This document shows positions 61,450-64,000 of a stretch of 64,000 bases of DNA, in pieces (position 1 is the stretch's first letter; each line of letters begins with the position of its first letter). The DNA lies in assembly GCA_021613335.1 (NCBI GenBank), contig JAJTWR010000404.1:243501-307500 (forward strand), in the 5' to 3' direction. A program made the translations under genes and the position numbers. The stretch comes from Whitmania pigra. Taxonomy: Eukaryota; Annelida; Clitellata; Hirudinida; Haemopidae. The notes under the pieces were generated by a model. It saw only the letters and a program-made list of their open reading frames with translations. It made no database searches and was not told where the DNA came from.

Positions 61450-64000
61450 TTATTTATTGCTTGAAATATTGTTTCAACAAATGTCAAAACAGATTTCAAC
61501 TTTTATAAAAGTCATCAGCCTGAAGCAAGGACAACAGGTTAATGGAGAAATTCTGTAATTTAAAAACAAAATAATAATAATAATAACTGATCTCAAACAA
61601 ATATCATGCTCAGTTAATTATTTTTAGGTTTACACTCACCACATTCACCAGTCGACGTATCACACTCTCTTTCTCCATTGCACAAGACGTTCTGATGGTT
61701 TGTAAAAAAATAAAGCGTTAATATTTCATTAATTTATTATTAACTTCAGATATTGGCTTTAGAATAATTATCAAATTATTAGCGTTAATATTTCATTAAT
61801 TTATTATTACAGACATTAGCTGTAGATTAATTATCAAATTATTTCCTTTGCAAACATGTTTTACGCCAAAGCATAACCTGGCGAACTTATTAGATTTTGT
61901 GATATGAGAGTAGCTCATCAATGTTTGAAAACGTTATTCGTTTGTATAAAATTATGCAGTCACAAATATTCATAAATAAATTATCTACAAATAATTTAAC
62001 ATTAAATATTTATAAATAAATTATCTACAAATAATTTAACATTAAATAATTATGAATCATAAATACTACCTGGCAGACAGTTTCTTCGGCTAGAAATATA
62101 AAATTTATTTTTTAATACAAAAGGAAAGCGAATGATTTAAAACAAATCCATCAATTATTTTTTTTTTTTAGAACTAGCTTCTACTAATTAATTATTATTA
62201 ATTTAATTATTATTAGCCATTTCAGCCATCTTTTCATGGAGGGACATGCAGGGACAATGCTTGAATAGATAACCTTCGATGACCTGTTCTCGCCACTACC
62301 CAAAAACATCCGGGTGGGACAAAAACCAAAGGGGGGGTGGTGGGGCTGGAGAAAGTGACCACCCTCCCCTAGTTGACGCTCCTGATGATAATAAAAATGA
62401 AAGATGGAGTCGATTAAGAAGTACTAACTATTACAAGTGCATGGCTCCTCGCATCCCTGTTCATTTACCTGGAAACCAAAAGTGCAGCTAATCATGAAGC
62501 ATTTGTCCTCGCTACATCCTGAATTAATTAACTTATTATTAATCTATTAAGACAGTAAGTCGATTAATCGCTCGTAATGCTAATTGGCCATTTGCTCGTT
62601 ATGTTAATTAGTTGCTAATTTATTATACAAGGTAGTAACTTTTGCTAGTAGTTTCTGGTTAGTTAGAAATCTGATGCTTTTAAATATTATTTAATGGTAA
62701 AATAATTATTTATTTGCAAATTAATTAGAATTAATAATGCCTAACTCGAATCGAAAGACATTTGCAGATACTTATGTTTGCTTATTATAATTAATAACAA
62801 TGATTCTTATTATATCAATTAACACATATTAATTATAATAATAACAATAATGATAATATAATAATAATGATGCAATAATAATTAATAATAATATTAAAAC
62901 CACCTTCGTTGGTTACTGTATTAACTCAACAATAAGTTCAATGTAATTGCATCCACGTCATAACTCTCTTAGAGCAATTTTTATTTTTGGCAACCCTTGT
63001 GGGGTTACTTCTGTGAAACAAGCTGGCTGGTTAGTCAAGTAAAAGTGTTAAAAATTATTATTAATAATAGCATTATTATTATAATATATTAATAATACTA
63101 GAAGTATAATAATTATACTATTATTCGTTATTATTAAAATATTAACAGTTATAGTAACTGATAAATTCAACCTTCACAAACGCAAGTCTGGCAACCCTCC
63201 TCTGTGAACTTGTAACCCTCGGGACAAGCCCTGGGGCAGTCCAGTGGGGAACATTCTAAGAATTTACGAATGCATGGCATCATTGTGATGAATAATTAGA
63301 AGCTCATCAGCATAAATTAGCTTAAGCGGTGCATGGTGGTAACGGTAAGCTATGCGTGCAATGTAATAATTATAAGTGCAATATAATTATTGGTATTACT
63401 TGAGACAATGAATAGCTACGATAGCCTTTGCGATGAGAATAGCAACGACGACAACAACAACAATAACAATACCAATAGTTGCAGCAACTATATATTTGCA
63501 ATCACAATCACAAATACCACATTGCTAGTAATATTTCTACGACACCATAATAACCCGATCGAATTTGACAAACAGTTTGGGCACAAAATATGACAGAAAA
63601 TCACTTATTATCATTTGATACCATGGTGGTGGTAGTTAGCAGAAGATTAAAATCAACTTATGATGAAAGCTCGAGTAACAGTGTACAGATACTGAACACA
63701 AAAGTACAAGTACTGAGGACTCAAGTACAAGTTCCGAAAACACAAGTACCAGTACAAATACTAAAGTCACAAGTACCAACAGAAATAAAAGTACCGATAG
63801 CCTGAAAGCAAATGCTTGGTATTCATTTAGCCATTACAATGACCAATTATTCATTATTATCATTAAATTTCCATCAAGATTTAGAGAAAAGCGTTTACGT
63901 TCATTTATTTTAATTACCATCAAAAAATGTTAAACTTCATCTAAACTGTACCTTGGCAGTAAGCGGCAGTACTCAGATAGCCAATCAACAACGCTAAAAC
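61450..64000 (-). CDS. Antistasin-like secreted Cys-rich protein, 5' end beyond window
   Basis: Minus-strand exons: 64000-63952 (partial), 63255-63172, 62518-62429, 62089-62070, 61691-61640 and a tentative last exon starting at 61552 with a stop at 61541-61539. The first gives the end of a signal peptide (VLALLIGYLSTAAYCQ). The second is an antistasin-type domain (ECSPLDCPRACPEGYKFTE then EGCQTCVC). The third is a second one (CSEDKCFMISCTFGF, then NEQGCEEPCTC). The rest is a short Cys-containing tail (TVCQNVLCNGERECDTSTG). Most junctions are phase 1 and agree. Antistasin domains inhibit serine proteases; the P1 loop cannot be assigned with certainty. An AATAAA on minus at about 61456-61461 may be the polyadenylation signal. 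A strong internal donor-like CAG|GTAAAT inside exon 3 was not used because it would split the second domain. Confidence 0.75.
61713..61845. repeat. About 69-bp tandem duplication
   Basis: AGCGTTAATATTTCATTAAT through AATTATCAAATTATT occurs twice, starting near 61713 and 61782, with some differences. It lies in an intron of the antistasin-like gene. Confidence 0.75.
61972..62048. repeat. 40-bp tandem duplication
   Basis: ATAAATAAATTATCTACAAA through AACATTAAATA occurs at 61972 and 62012, nearly identical. Confidence 0.85.
62519..63171. other. Intron 2 of antistasin-like gene
   Basis: AT-rich with short AAT runs (62830-62900, 63055-63150). No other feature seen. Confidence 0.6.
63620..63800. 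repeat. AAGTAC-rich tract, possible hAT-MITE remnant
   Basis: Repeated (A)CAAGTAC and AGTACAAGTAC motifs after CAGTGTACAGATACTG near 63679 resemble the subterminal parts of the hAT-like MITE at 33168. No matching right end or target duplication was found. The 71-codon frame (63590-63805) reads through these repeats and is rejected as a gene. Confidence 0.4.

Noticed and set aside
62473..62480. Internal donor CAG|GTAAAT in the second antistasin exon
   Set aside because: Using it would remove the GCEEPCTC half of an otherwise complete domain.

Overview
This is an AT-rich eukaryotic window. Genes are split by AT-rich introns with GT-AG boundaries, and triplet microsatellites are very abundant: mostly AAT/ATT up to about 48 kb and mostly ATC/GAT from about 48 kb onward. 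The proteins are animal ones: a Rel/NF-kB factor, a PP2A B56 epsilon-type regulatory subunit, an antistasin-like secreted protein and PAN plus F5/8C (fucolectin-like) proteins. This suggests a bilaterian invertebrate. A lophotrochozoan such as a leech or other annelid, or a mollusc, would fit the antistasin domains and base composition, but the species cannot be proven from the sequence.

Layout. From 1 to about 46 kb the window is gene-poor. It holds (a) dozens of diverged copies of a modular repeat whose units each carry a box close to AACACCTCTGCTAAGA followed about 100 nt later by a short hairpin; (b) a CR1/L2/Jockey-type LINE at 6.67-10.35 kb with four frameshifts; (c) three hAT-type DNA elements: a Charlie-like 3' half with an intact ORF (about 23.3-24.5 kb), an internally deleted BED/hATC element with a perfect 8-bp target duplication (24660-26025), and a small MITE (33168-33535); (d) a minisatellite of A/C-rich units (31.25-31.86 kb); (e) a large inverted duplication with arms near 14.08-16.26 kb and 39.37-42.49 kb, each carrying one PAN-F5/8C gene fragment, a convergent unknown exon and a divergent small exon; (f) several direct segmental duplications whose edges fall in AAT microsatellites.

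From 47.2 kb on the window is genic. A ten-exon Rel/NF-kB gene (+, 47252-51576, 580 aa) can be assembled with every exon phase agreeing. It converges on a twelve-exon PP2A B56 epsilon-like gene (-, 60653-55299, 460 aa), also fully phase-consistent, with one apparent GC-AG intron. Upstream of it, on the same strand, lies an antistasin-like secreted protein gene (-, about 61.5 kb to beyond 64 kb). Its first visible exon encodes the end of a signal peptide and runs off the window.

The three right-hand genes are not obviously one pathway. The clearest candidate for something undescribed is the hairpin-bearing composite repeat of the left 46 kb. Its stem sequences differ between classes while the hairpin and its position are kept, which suggests either a structured RNA family or a selfish composite satellite.
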